A stretch of 64,000 nt of DNA from Misgurnus anguillicaudatus (lineage: Eukaryota; Chordata; Actinopteri; Cypriniformes; Cobitidae), in the NCBI RefSeq assembly GCF_027580225.2, contig NC_073358.2:6639501-6703500 (forward strand). Direction: 5' to 3'. Position 1 is the stretch's first letter; each line of letters opens with the position of its first letter. Below are positions 43,505 through 55,386 of this stretch, piece by piece. Position numbers and translations under genes: made by a program. Under the pieces are notes generated by a model, which was not told the origin of the DNA, did no database searches, and saw only the letters and a list, made by a program, of their open reading frames with translations.

Positions 43505-44112
43505 ATGTCATCCTTGGTTGGAACGTCGTCGCTGAACTTTTTTGACAACAATCAGCTGTAAAATGTTTTGGTCCTGCTCGATTTTCGTTAACTTCGCGTA
43601 AAATAATGGAAAGTTTTTCATCAGATACCCTGGGATCAATGTGTTAGCATGACAGAAGCTTGATGCTGTCGGGAGAACAAGCAACCGGCATTTTTCTTCT
43701 CCCGAGTGCCTCTCGCGTAAATTATTAGGTGTTGATGGCTTACGTTTCTTTCCCATCACAGAAAACCACCACAGTTTTAGCAATGCCATCAAAGTATTAT
43801 TTGTTGATCACGAAGTACAAAGTAGATCAGGAAAACTAGGATTCTGTGTGTATTCAACGCGCCTCCATTGTTTGTTTCCAATGCGTGGAATTGGTGCACT
43901 GTGATTTGTTGAGCGGATTTATTGTGTTCTGCAGAGTGGTGTTTATTGCATTTTGGGAAAAAGGGAGAAAAGTTGACAGAATAACACGGTGGATATTGTA
44001 TTTTGCATAAAATTAAGCATTTACTTTTAAATACTGACCTGATATAATACTGATTTTGGCAGTAACTCATTTTTAAAAATTTTGTTTAACGCGTTTTGAA
44101 ACCAAACTCTTC
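43505..44112 (-). mobile_element. AT-duplication transposon, copy B, truncated
   Basis: The right edge GCGTTTTGAAACCAAACTCTTC followed by AT is the same terminus as in 132-1136. The body matches the left 600 bp of copy A in inverse orientation (TTTTGGTCCTGCTCGATTTT, GCTTGATGCTGTCGGGAG, GATCACGAAGTACAAAGTAG). The other half and terminus are missing; sequence left of about 43505 is unrelated. Confidence 0.85.
43508..43792 (-). pseudogene. 94-codon ORF of the AT-duplication transposon
   Basis: Reads MGKKRKPSTPNNLRERHSGE, then LLVLPTASSFCHANTL, GYLMKNFPLFYAKLTKIEQD, and VQRRRSNQG. It is intact here and broken in copy A (505-735), yet the two agree in the same frame. Very basic ends. No known domain recognised; probably the first exon of the lost transposase or an accessory protein. 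Confidence 0.45.
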
Positions 44113-44114
44113 AT

Positions 44115-44290
44115 TTGTATATTTAAAGAAGAACACGTTCTGGAAGGCATTAAACTTTTGTGAAAATCATGAAACTTTTTTTTATTTTTACGTTTATTTT
44201 ATTTATTTAGACATATGTTAATTCAAAGCGACTTACAAATGAGGACACATCACATGCTTATTGTAAGGGTAAACAGTCATGTTAAGCACA
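44115..44290 (-). repeat. Family C fragment, then reverse L2-like tail fragment
   Basis: 44115-44178 (TTCTGGAAGGCATTAAACTT, GTGAAAATCATGAAAC) is an internal piece of family C in forward sense. 44195-44290 (TTAATTCAAAGCGACTTACA, AATGAGGACACATCACATG) is the complement of the TGTAAGTCGCTTTG tail of L2-like LINEs. Confidence 0.65.
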
Positions 44291-45415
44291 AAATTATGTT
44301 ATTAAAGGAATATTTCAAGTTTAATCAAAAGTGCATTGTTTGTCAGACAGATATCTTTGCATACTGTGAGGTCTTTTAGATGGCTGTGGGCAGTAAAGTG
44401 CTTTCCTGGATTTAGTATTGAACTGTTAGGGCGACTCTTGAAAGTGGGCGGGATGCGCTTCTCGGTGAGCCGGATGATGCTCACGCATATTGAGAAGAAA
44501 CCAGACAAATCATTTTCACCCTTATGGTCTTAAAAACACAGCTAAATCACTTTTGCACAAGCTTCTGAATGTAGTATAGGAACACGGGATGGGGGGGCTT
44601 ACTTTGAATTGAATTTTCTTTTGATTGAATTGAGGGTAGTACGAGTGGTGAGCGTTTCATTACATTTCTGCACAAACATTCAGCGAGGTGAGATGCGTGT
44701 GACTCACCGCCTCCCTGTTTTTATGTTGTTTATCCTCATCAAATTAGATTTTAAGAGTGTTAAGAGTGTTGAATTACTTGCCTGAGCGAGGAAAAAGGGT
44801 GACCTTTTCCAGAATAGTTGCAAACTCATTTAAAGAGGTGCAAAACTCATCTAGGGAGAGATTCACCAAGAGTGAATTATGTTGTTAAATGCATTGCAGA
44901 TTCAAAATATTGGCATGTTTATACTAAAAAGAATAATAATGGTTTAATTTCAGCACATTAAATCTTCATTGATGCTGATTTTGGGTCTTGAAATGCAGGA
45001 TGCAAAAGAGGTGCATTGAAATCACCCCCAATGTTTTTACAGAACACTAATTAATTGTGAATGATTAATTATTCATAAATGGTTAATGTTTTTTGAGTAT
45101 CGTTAGGCCTCGAGAGAGACACATTAAATTAACCTCACAGATGTGTTTTTCACAGGTTCCTTGAGACCAACACGCTTGTTCTTTTTGCACTTTTTTGAGT
45201 TTGTGTAAAGGCCCATTTACACCAAGAAGGATAACTTTAACGATAATTATAAAAATATTTTTTTTACATCAAATGGACGATAATGTTATGTTTATTTTGC
45301 GCACTCTAGTTTCAGATTTTTAACGTGTGAGCCTTTCAGGTGGATTTTGAACAACTGTCAAAAAAGTTCTAAAAGTGATCCCAACACAATCAATTCTCTG
45401 TTTCCTTAAAGTGCA
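44291..45415. other. No gene; single repeat ends
   Basis: TTAAAGGAATATTTCAAGTT at 44302 is one end of a TTAA element with no partner. AAGGCCCATTTACACCAAGA at 45209 is one end of a Harbinger-like repeat. The remainder is anonymous. Confidence 0.5.
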
Positions 45416-45952
45416 CCTATTTAATTAGCTAAAAATACAATGTTATTTGTGTATTTGGTATAATACAATGTGTTTATGGTTCAAAAAACACATTATTTCG
45501 CACATACCGTTCAGTTTTGTAACTCCAGATTTCACTCTCTTCCCGAAACGCACTGATTTTGTACAAAACTCATCAATTTGAAAAGCACTGTGTCCCTGAT
45601 TGGCCGGCTAATCTGTACGTTGTGATTGGTCTGAATACCTCTGACATCAGCCCGAAATGTGACGCTCCTTACCATGTTTGAAAGATTCGCTCACAATGCA
45701 ATGCTTACAGGAGTTAACTTACAGGCTGAAGTCCGAAGCGGGAGGAATTATGATAATGTCGGTCTTGTCTACATCACCAATCCCAGGAAGTTGTTTTAGT
45801 CCAAGAAAAGAGATTTTCGTTGGCGACGATAACTCGCGTCATCGTTTACTTTGGGGTTTGTACCTTTTGCATATCGTTAACATGTACTAATACACACTTA
45901 CACACACCAAAGGAAATTTAAAAACGTGAATCGGACCATAGTAGCTTTTTAA
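45416..45952. mobile_element. TTAA MITE, family A, copy 2
   Basis: TTAAAGTGCACCTATTTAAT at the left and ACCATAGTAGCTTTTTAA at the right; collinear with 16623-17170 (GATTCGCTCACAATGCAATG, GTTTACTTTGG near the right end). Its right TTAA (45949-45952) doubles as the left TTAA of family C copy 3. Confidence 0.87.
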
Positions 45953-46385
45953 CTCTTTCCCCGCCATTGACGAGTTATCTCGTCAATTAAGAGAAAACAT
46001 TTGCATAAAAAAAGTGTTTTTGATGAATTTTTATGTTAATCTGTAATACTGCGATAACTTACCCAATTTATTTAAAAAATGAAGCAAAAATGTTATTTAC
46101 TAATTTTAAACTCCGTGCATGTTTTGATAATCATTCTAAATCTGATCTCTTACAAAATTCCTTCACAAAAATGCAGTTTTTCCAGCTTTTTGCTAAGACA
46201 TTTTTTTTTTAAGAAAAATACCCATATTTAAGAATTTATAAGCAGAGAAAAAAATATAGATAGGATGAAAGTTTTTTTTCCCGTTTTGTTTGTTTGTTTG
46301 AAAGCAAAATGTCTGTTCTTTCATTTGTGAATTTTTGTGAAAATCACGAAAATGCTGGCGGGCAACTTTTAAAAAAAGCAGCTTA
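45949..46385 (+). mobile_element. Family C element, copy 3 (forward), right end lost
   Basis: TTAACTCTTTCCCCGCCA with the perfect palindrome TTGACGAGTTATCTCGTCAA at 45967-45986. The body follows copy 1 to CACGAAAATGCTGGCGGGC; the final GGGAATGAGTTAA is replaced by unrelated sequence. Confidence 0.85.
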
Positions 46386-46549
46386 GATGGGGATCCTTTT
46401 TAGGGCGTCTGGCATGATATCTTGTTAATTCGAATTTTTTGTAGACTCTTAATGGATTCTGCCTGAGGGTGGGATTAACACAAGAAAAAATGTAATGAAT
46501 GTATAATACATCTCAAGAGCATTCGGTCACAATCACAATCTCATTTTTA

Positions 46550-47135
46550 GGCTGTTTACACTTGGCATTAACATGCATTTTCATCGATCGGATCACAAGT
46601 GGACGAGGTTAATGCCAGGTGTAAACGACGTTTTGAGCTCGTCCACTTTCGACCACTTTCAACCACATTCAGAGGTAGTCAAAACCCGTTTCGATCGGAT
46701 TACTTTTGTAGTGTGAACGCACATGTGGTTGAATGTGTTTGAACAGCCACACGCAACCGCCTTCTCTCCGCCCATTTATTTAATCTGAGGTACTGAAAAC
46801 AATGTCTTTTCAGACTTCTGGCGCGAACACACGGTGAACAGCGCTATTTATAGCCTTTCATTAATAAAACTAAAGCGGCTGATCTCCGCAGTTTCATTTT
46901 GCAAGCGTGTGAAAGTTGCGCGATCCTATTTCATCATTTGCGCGGAAATATCAGAGAAAACTTTAATATATAAATGTACAAAACACTGTGCAGCATGTTA
47001 ACTTACAAGACAAGCAGCGGACTCTGACATAATATTAGTTTGCGTCCATATAAACTCATCATAACTTAAATAACAGCAGAGAGACTCGCCCACCGTCTCG
47101 ACGAAAACACATCTTAATACCAAGTGTAAACAGCC
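46550..47135. mobile_element. Harbinger-like element, 586 bp
   Basis: Ends GGCTGTTTACACTTGGCATT and AATACCAAGTGTAAACAGCC. No clear target duplication. A second internal GCCAGGTGTAAACG near 46615 looks like an inner terminus, as if one end were duplicated. Left of it, 46440-46530 is a diverged relative of 5720-5830. Confidence 0.72.
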
Positions 47136-49738
47136 CCTTTGACGGAGGTGGGATTTAGCGGATTTTGCATTGGAACTCTTCAAAGACTTAACTATTTGCT
47201 TACATTTAGAACGATTTTTTTAGCGCCCCCTGTGGTGAAAATGTGTTTTAAACAGACAGACTATGTGCAAATGCATCATTCAACACCAATGCACCAAGTT
47301 TGTTTTCCAAAGGTGGTCTCAAAACCGAGGTTTGAAATTTCAAACACGTAACTCATGCATGCATTGTAAAACTGGACTTGGCCTAAAACTGCCGAATGTA
47401 GCATCTATTCATTTATATATCTGTGGTCCGAGGTTGTTCGATTGAGTAGAGGCGGGGACTGATTTGCATATTCATAGATCTGCGTTAACTAAATGAGGCA
47501 AGGCAAGTTACATTTAAGATGTTTTAAAGCACGAAGTACTGTCGCATGAAAACCTTTTACAATATGCTATTATGACGCTCAAAGATGAGTTTTAAGCATA
47601 TACTGTAAAAAATATGGACGTAGTGTCTGTGACGTCACCATAGATTTGTGGAGAGCTTTTTTGAAGCCAATAGTAGGCGGTGCCTGCCGTCACCATCTTG
47701 GCCGTCCATCACTCGCGGATAACCAAAAATGGCTGAACCTGAGGTGGCTGGTTCCTGAAACCACGCCCACCTAGCTCGACTGTAGTGACAGCAGTGCCAG
47801 TTTACAATCAAGTGGCCACGCCCTTAATTATGCAGAACTTGAAGGCTTAATATAATTTAAACGGATAGGTTACAAAAAATTCACAGTTGTCATGAAGGGC
47901 AAACTTCGCTATATAGGCCATTATTATATTATTTGCATGCTTTATTTATACGTATTCATATTTGATTTATGTTTCTCTGAGGTTCTGCCCTGTCTTCTGT
48001 GTTTGTTCTTTCAGGGATCTTTGTCTGCCCAGGGTCTTGTGTGTGCATTTGTTTGTCTTTCTCTATTGTGTGTGTGTCGTCGTGGTTAAAGACATGCCCT
48101 GCCCTGCCCAGCTGGTAACTGGGGACCTTTTAACTCTGCCCTCCGATTGTTAACCAATCACGATGCTGCGCACGGACCACACACCACACAGCTTAGCCAA
48201 TAGGACCTCTGGGCTGTTTTGACTTCACCAGGGAGTCGAAGCATGATTAAGCATTCAGGCCAGTCAAGAGGAAAAGGAGGAATGAAGGGGCGGTGAAGAG
48301 GGAGAAGAGAGGAGGGATGGTGATCCATTAGTAAAAGAATCTGGAGAGGCCCTCATCTCTCTTTGTACCTCCCACTCTTTTCCACCTTATTTTCAACCTT
48401 TCAAACAAACCGAATCAAATTTCCCATCTCACCAAAAGCAAAACAGAACTGATAGCAAAGTAAGATTATTTTCACGATTGATTTGATTCCATTATGCGCC
48501 CTTAAAGTGCAAAAGGCAACATTTTTGATTGGCACTAGTCTATATTAGATATTCAGACTGCTCAAGGTCTTCTGAAGGTGTGCTGTCAATCATCCATCTG
48601 TCCACCCGCCCATCCGTTTCTCCACCCATCACTCAGGCTATCAGAGATTGATTGACATGTCTGTGTTCGACTCAGAGGTGATTCAAAACAAGATTTCACG
48701 GCTGCTCAAGATTGATTCGCATCAGTAATTTGTGGAGCCGGAGATGCTGATTTAGGACCTGCTAAACACAGGTACAGCTTCATCCTGCTCAGGAAAAAAC
48801 ACATCTGCTCCAGGTAATGACATTGACACAGTCCTGCTGTGTGTACAGATGCTGTCAGAGACTCGCAGCCTTCATAACACACTAACATGACCCAAAAAAG
48901 CAGCAGGGAGAGGTTTTCCTACTACATAGCACCATTATGTTTTGAGCTATTGGGTAACATTTCTGGCAGAATAAAGTGCTGGTTGTTGGAGTCAGTGACC
49001 TCCTATTCTGTTCTAGCTTAACTGCGTCCGTCTAAATTTATAAGCTCTACTTTGCAAATTAAATGGAGGCTGGTATGCTTGTTTTTTTGTTTTGTTTTTT
49101 CCGACCGACCGAAAAGATGTACTATTAAAGATAGTAAGGCTTATCCGAGTTGCGACTGACCCCTGTATCATTGATGGAGCTGTCTGTGCTTCCTTTATAA
49201 AAACAACAAACAGCATTTATTGTACGGACAACAGCAGTGTATCTTATAAGAGATTATATTACTCACTCTTTATGCAGGTGTTATGTAACATGTCCACTTG
49301 TTTCCTCTCTCTGTCTCTCTCGGTCTCTCTCTCTCTCCATTCAAGCACTATAGTTTCTTGGGGCTGTACAGTGGGGGGACGCTACATTTTGACCTGCAAA
49401 ATGATAAATCTCACTATATTTTCTTTAACAGAAGTCCCCTTTCAAAACCTATAGTGGACTTCAGCCCTCTATATTCCGATTAAATGACGTGAATAAAACA
49501 GTTTTTTGACTCCGCTCACAGGAATACATCAGTCGGCAGCTTTGGCTCAAACGGCTCTGCTAAGCTAAGCTGCTGTCGAATCACAACACACTAAACAAAC
49601 TACACAATCAGAACTCGTTAAGTATTTCTGAAGGAGGGACTTCATAGAACAAGGAAGACATCAGCCCGTTTTTAGGACAGTGAAAACACGTGAAACTTTT
49701 TTACACGTGAAACATGAACACAAGTTATATTGCACACT
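47136..49738. other. No gene; one common fish repeat at 47600-47875
   Basis: 47600-47875 (AATATGGACGTAGTGTCTGT, GACGTCACCATAGATTTGTG) is a repeat that I recall as frequent in cyprinids; class unknown. TC-rich low-complexity sequence lies at 49307-49340. No splice-bounded coding stretch found. Confidence 0.5.
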
Positions 49739-49950
49739 CACTGAAAAAAACGATTCATTCAATTTACTCAATTTAATCAAATTTTTTAAGGTAAGTGGTT
49801 GCAATCAATTTATTTAAGCTACATTTAAACAAAATTATTTTGTTTTGTTTTGTATTTCTGTTTTTTGTTTAAATGTACCTTAAATAAATAAATTGCGACC
49901 ACTTACCTTAAAAAAAATTTATTAAATTGAATGAATCATTTTTTTCAGTG
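49739..49950. mobile_element. CACTG-type foldback MITE, 212 bp
   Basis: CACTGAAAAAAACGATTCAT and ATGAATCATTTTTTTCAGTG invert through TTAAGGTAAGTGGTTGCAAT and its near-complement, with a TTTTGTTTTGTTTTG centre. Target duplication not clear. Related by its CACTG ends to 56914-57121. Confidence 0.85.
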
Positions 49951-50045
49951 CTGTAAACAAAATCGAATCTTCAAAAACACAGAAAGAACGGGACCTTTAA
50001 AGGGATACTCCAGCGAAACATGAAAATTATCCCTTGATTTACTTA

Positions 50046-50844
50046 GGTCTCGTACACACTGCAAACTTTCGGGAGTGACAACCGCATTAAAATGCCCCTA
50101 AATGTTCGTTTCATGTCTGTACGTAACAAGACTCACTCCCGAAAATGTGATGATTGACACAGAAATAACCATAGCAACGTTCTGCCGTCTCGCGTGCTTA
50201 TCACTCACGGCTTTGACCAAAATAATGACAGCATTGTGTTTTGCAATAAACCTCCGTCTTGGCGTTGTGTATTTTACGCTTTTGTGAGGCTGCTTCACAG
50301 CGCAGAGCGCGCGGTCTTGCAGTGTTGCCAGGTCCTCGTCTTTTTTGTACGTAAATACCGTTTTGGCGCATAACTATTTATGGCTTTTGGCTCATGAAGC
50401 GATCAAGTTTTTGGTGTTAATAAAGTGTGAGGGTGCCGGTCCCAATATTTTGATCTTTGAGGTAAAGCATTTAGATTTATTTCGGTTTATTATTGCATTT
50501 TTTTTGTTTGCTGTTTTTTTAGTGCAAGATCTGGGAACACTAGTCAGCAAACTACAGAAGACTTTTTCCCCTTCTAAGCATTTATTTTTTCAGAAGAGAG
50601 ACATGTCCTGTTTATGATGAACATTTAAACACTTAATTAGCTACTAGTTGTTCAGTTCGGTTATGTACAAACTGTGCAGAGTTTTTGTAAATTCGGTTGT
50701 CACTACCTGCATTTTGCGGGATTTAATTCGGTTGTAGAATGCGGTTGTGAGTCCCGTAAATTACTGAACTCTGTGTGTACAGAACAGGATTAAGCATTAA
50801 AAGGTAAAGTGACAACCGAATTAATATGCAGTGTGTACGAGACC
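50046..50844. mobile_element. Harbinger-like element, 799 bp, TTA duplication
   Basis: Ends GGTCTCGTACACACTGCAAA and ATGCAGTGTGTACGAGACC, with TTA at 50043-50045 and 50845-50847. Inverted GACAACCG/CGGTTGTC motifs inside. No DDE or MADF motif recognised. Confidence 0.85.
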
Positions 50845-50850
50845 TTAGAG

Positions 50851-51122
50851 CAGTGGTTTTCAAACTGGGGGCCGTGAGATGGTGCCAGGGGGGCCCCAGT
50901 TTTATGACATTTTATAAAATGCATTAATTTATAATGAATTCTGTGTAATTAAACATAAAAAATAAGGATACTAACCAAAAGCACTACTTTTGTATAATTT
51001 AATGTGTTTTAGTAAAATGTTGAGTTTTAGAACAGTTTTTGTCACAAATTTTCTTTCGGGGGCCGCGAAGGAATGCCCGTACACAAGGGGGGCTGCACGC
51101 TGAAAAAGTTTGGGAACCACTG
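50851..51122. mobile_element. hAT-like MITE, 272 bp, perfect target duplication
   Basis: Ends CAGTGGTTTTCAAACT and AGTTTGGGAACCACTG, with CCTTAGAG at 50843-50850 and 51123-51130. The duplicated bases include the last CC of the preceding Harbinger-like element, so this insertion is the later one. Confidence 0.95.
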
Positions 51123-51480
51123 CCTTAGAGTACCCTCAAGCCATTCCCGATGTAAGACGAACACAATCAAAGTTACTTTAGAAAATGTCCCGTCTTTTCC
51201 AAACTCTGTAATGGTAGTAAACAGGGTCCAGGGGACAACTTATGACTGCGAAGCCCAAAAAAAGTGCATCCATCCTTAATAGAACGAATCCACACGACGC
51301 CATGGGGTTAATAAAGTCCTTCTGAGGGTAATCGATGGGATTTTGTTAGAAAAATATCTATATTTATAAACCATAATAACTAGCTTCTGGTATTGGCCAA
51401 GGCACATTCACGGAGCGGCTGCTTCTTCTTTTAAGCAACGGTTTGTAATCAAGCAGGAAGCAGGAGCACCACATTTCTAA

Positions 51481-52346
51481 CACTACATAGTAAGAAAACA
51501 GCTATGGAAGTCAGTGGTGCTCCAAAACAAACAATTTATAAAATATATATAAACAAATGTATAAACATTTATATTTTTTCATTAAATCTCTCTCATTAAA
51601 AACTCACAGTTCTCATTATTCATTGCATTGCATATAGCACAACTGCTGTTGCAACAATGTTAGCGTCAAGGGGTTTTGATCTCATCATACATTTATGAGG
51701 TTATGACTCTGATCTTAGTTGTCCCGACTGTTTAAAACACATCTGCCTGTACTGTATGTAGCCTTGCCAACTTCTAGACGGCGTGGCTGGCCGGTGTTTT
51801 TAGACTGCTTACTGTATGGATTCTTATATTGCTATATAGCGGCAGTGCTGAATCTACTGAATCTAATTTTACACTTGAGTTATGAGCGTGGAGTCTGAAT
51901 TGAATCTGACGAGAAAGAGACAGTGGATACTGTAAAAATAAACCATGCTATTGTTTCCATAATGCTTGGTTCATTGTAGAGGTCGATCGATATGTTTTTT
52001 TCTATGGATGATGCAGATTACGATATAAAAAAAAGGGCAGGCAATGGCCGATATATGATGCCGATTTTATCCCCCGATATGTTTGGGCGATTTTCTGTTT
52101 GTACATAATCATCAAAATGTCCGCATCATTAGCAGATATTTTAAATGTAAAAATGTCACTATTTAAGCCAAAGTATTAAAAATAAAGATGACTGGTCTTT
52201 CTGAAAAACCACACCGTGCATTTATCAGACACAGATATTACCCGACACTGTGCTGTCATCATTTTTTACACTTTCCTCTGGTTTTTTACCATGGCTTTTA
52301 TTGCTTTGTAGGATAAAATCCTTCTTTGGTAGACCTGATACATTAT
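51481..52346. other. No gene; hAT left end at 51977
   Basis: TAGAGGTCGATCGATATG at 51977 with ATGGCCGATATATGATGCC following is the left end of a GCCGATAT-type hAT; the right end is not found. The remainder is anonymous. Confidence 0.5.
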
Positions 52347-52750
52347 TTAAAGGGGACATATCATTAAAATCCAATTTTTCCATGTTATAATGCTCTAATT
52401 GGGTCCCCAGTGCTACTATCAACCTAGAAAATGTGAAAAGATCAACCCAGTAACTTAGTTTTGGTAAACCATATCTGCAAGCATGTAAAAAATAGGTCAT
52501 TGAAATTTGGCCTCCCTTGTGATGTCAGAAGGGGATAATACCGCCGCTTAATCTGCACTGTTCAACCACGGCACTACTATTTAGTGCACATATCAGCTCA
52601 TTTGCATTTAAAAGGACACACCCAAAACATTTTTGCTCACATCAAGATCACTGTGCACCGTGCCTGTCACGCTGTTGTGACGGTGACGGTAATTTCATGT
52701 CAGCTCTTGGTTGGTGTGTGCGTGCGCTATTCTAAGTGCCCATATTAGGA
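52347..52750. mobile_element. TTAA element, left part, family of 9908-10072
   Basis: TTAAAGGGGACATATCATTA start, then TTGGGTCCCCAGTGCTACTA, and CATATCAGCTCATTTGCATT, found in inverse order at 9908-10072. The right end is not identified. Confidence 0.65.
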
Positions 52751-52789
52751 CTTCCACTGTACTTCCAGCACTAAAATTGCCTATAAAAG

Positions 52790-53275
52790 AAGTAAAGCAA
52801 GATTGTTATGTATGAATCTCTCATGTTCGAAAAACTGTACGAACCCTGGCAAAGTCCATTCGGCACAGAAATACGTCCAACTGCTTTTTTGACACTTTAC
52901 CCTTGTTAAGCATTAGGAATCCAACTCTTATGCTATGTTCATACCATCAAGTTTAAATTTTAGGTCAATGTAAAGACGCGTTTACCCACGTCTGGAGGTC
53001 TCGCGGCGCGATTGAGGCGGGAATGAGGAAGCGAGCGGAGTCACAGAAGCCCCTCACATGACGCGAATTTCCACGTGAATGTCTCCAATGCCTAGAATTT
53101 CACGCGTGGCTTTCACGCACGAATGAAGCGAGTAAACTTAAAATGTTCAAGCGTCCAACTACGTGCGCATAGCGCGTTTTTGCCGCATCTACCGGGTTTG
53201 GTGTAAATCCAGCATTAAACAATGTTAATAAGTCAGAATCCATAAAATAGCTTTAAACCCCTCCCCTTTTTTATT
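52790..53275. mobile_element. Relative of the 34316 TTAA element, with insert
   Basis: TGTACGAACCCTGGCAAAGT, CATTCGGCACAGAAA and CAACTGCTTTTTTGACACTT match 34950-35040, and AAGTCAGAATCCATAAAAT with a C-rich end matches 35070-35110. The gap between them is filled by the Harbinger-like insert 52931-53214. Confidence 0.7.
52931..53214. mobile_element. Harbinger-like MITE, 284 bp, TTA duplication
   Basis: Ends TGCTATGTTCATACCA and, inverted, TGCTGGATTTACACCA, with TTA at 52928-52930 and 53215-53217. The related uninterrupted site at 35040-35070 confirms the borders. CpG-rich (GGTCTCGCGGCGCGATTG) like 19647-20427. Confidence 0.85.
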
Positions 53276-53882
53276 AGTTTTGTTAGTTATGGTGTATCGT
53301 CGATCACAGGATCATTTCCGAGACGTGTTTGCATTTATAAAGGTACTTTTCTTGGATCAGCGTGCTGTGTGAACAGGTTTTAAGTTTAAGGGTGCAGCAT
53401 TCAAATAGCCAATTTTATAACTTGACATTGGCATATCTGGTACAACCAGCCTTTGGTGCAAAAACTGAATCTTGATGCAAACGGCCTTAGAGGGTGAAAT
53501 CATCTCAATGTTTAAACATTGTTTCAAGGCTGTGAAGAGTAGATTTCCTTATGCAGGGGATTTGGAGTGTGGACTCAGATGATCCCAAGGCTGGGCAGAT
53601 GAAGGATACGGTGGTGGTGTAATTAAAAAGACATCAATCTGAGCGCTCTGCTCGTCACTTTTTTCCTTATGCTCCGTTGTGCTGCTCTTGCCCAGTGGTG
53701 GAATCTCTACGAGTCTTGTACATGTAATTATCAAACGGCCGTGTCATCTCCGTCCGGAAGAATCTGAATAATTAGGACATATGGAGGATGCTGGCGACGG
53801 TTGCCTTGGTGACAGTGTAAGGCGCATACATATGGAGTTTAAAGGCATCACTTATCTTCATGGGTGCAGGCTTGCTTCAGTT

Positions 53883-53927
<45 letters not shown>

Positions 53928-54451
53928 ACAGTATTTATTCAAAGCATCCTTGTGTTGAGAGAAATCCTTTATGTGCTATTGTTGAAGTGTCAGTGGCTTT
54001 GAAAGGTTATCTGAGTGTGCCGTTCTTGGTGGGTGTGAATGTGTATTGTTCTTACTGTTTGTATTAATATAGATTTGTTGAATGAACTGTAGAAAGCTGT
54101 TAGTGTCATAGTTCTCCTCACATGGTGACACAGAAAAGAAATATAAAAAATAACACATTTTCTTCATAAGTCCTATTTGACTTTATTTTTTGCAGCCTGT
54201 TTTCCAAAATCAGTCAAAAAAGATGACTGAACATTTAGGATAAAGTCTTCATTTTCCCTTTTATCACCAACGATAGAGTTAACGGTAGAGACATCTCACA
54301 ATAGCCTTTATGTATTTTTGACAAAATCCAGAAAACAAGGCAACCTTAAAATAACCAAAAATACAGAAAAGGAACTTGTACTGTACTGTTCAAAAATATT
54401 ATATAAAAATATTTATTTATTATTTGTATTATATATAAATTATTTTTTCAA
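53276..54451. other. No gene; TC microsatellite at 53886-53922
   Basis: A pure (TC)18 tract, otherwise anonymous sequence. ORFs through the tract are artefacts. Confidence 0.6.
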
Positions 54452-54695
54452 TTAAAGTGCACATGTTTCATTGATAAAAACAACGTTATTTTGTGTATTT
54501 GGTGTAATACAATATGTTTGCGGGGTTTATGGTTAAAAAACACATTATTTTCCACATAATGTACATGTTTGTAGCTCCAAAGTTCACTTTCTTCCTGAAA
54601 TGCACGGATTTGAAAAGTGCTGTGTCCCTGATTGGCCATCTAATCTGTACGTTGTGATTGGTCTGAATACCTCTATCGTCAACCCGAAATGTTTG
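54452..54695. mobile_element. TTAA MITE, family A, copy 3, truncated
   Basis: TTAAAGTGCACATGTTTCAT start, GTGTCCCTGATTGGCCATCT and TGTGATTGGTCTGAATACCT inside. It stops shortly after CAACCCGAAATG, about half way along the family. Confidence 0.8.
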
Positions 54696-55203
54696 AAATA
54701 TTTTTTTTCAGTGTTAGACAACATGTATATCAATAAAAATATTTTGTTGCACCATTTTCAGGTTTTATAAAGTTCAGGTTTTACATTAGACTTCATTGTA
54801 GGGGAATTGTTGACTTTGAGTGGCACTCTTTCTCTCTATTTCCTTTTGTCTCTCTGTGTGGAGATTTGCATACTGGAAGTGCAGTAGAGATACTCAAGCT
54901 GCTTGCTGATCTTCTCAAAGCTCTTTTCATGAGGATGAGCCTCCTGTTTGTTATTTGTTAGCTGGCAATGCTGAAACAGGACAACATTGGACAAACAATC
55001 TTTTCTGTATAAATAGCCTTATTGTTTTGGAAATACTCTCTCTTCTTTTGTGTTTTTTACCATTTTAGTTCAATTATTTATTTGTAACAGACAGTATAAA
55101 TGAATGTAATACGATTAGGGCACACAAAGGATCCATTGATGGAATTGGTTCTGACTTATATATTTAAATACCTATATCAATTTAGGAGTTTCGAATGATC
55201 TCA

Positions 55204-55385
55204 CACTGTAAAAAATGCACCATGATGTTAAAACAACTTAGTTCAACCTACTATTTAAAGTATTGACTTAAAAAAGTTGACATAACTTATAAAAACAAGT
55301 TGATAATGTTTAACTTAGTTTGTTAAGTTAAAGTAACATAAAAATATATGTTGATTTGACGAAAATTGCATTCTTGAATTGCCCT
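55204..55385. mobile_element. CACTGTAAAAAA-type MITE, left part
   Basis: CACTGTAAAAAATGCACC followed by CAACTTAGTTCAACCTAC; resembles 40680-40740 internally and 56914-57121 at the terminus. The right end is lost before the family C element. Confidence 0.5.
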
Positions 55386-55386
55386 A

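Larger units (their letters stand above)
49997..51480 (+). mobile_element. TTAA element carrying two later insertions
   Basis: The left end is TTAAAGGGATACTCCAGCG. After removal of 50046-50844 and 50851-51122 the sequence continues TTGATTTACTTAGAGTACCC and on to about 51480, where the right end is not recognised. The end position is approximate. Confidence 0.6.
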
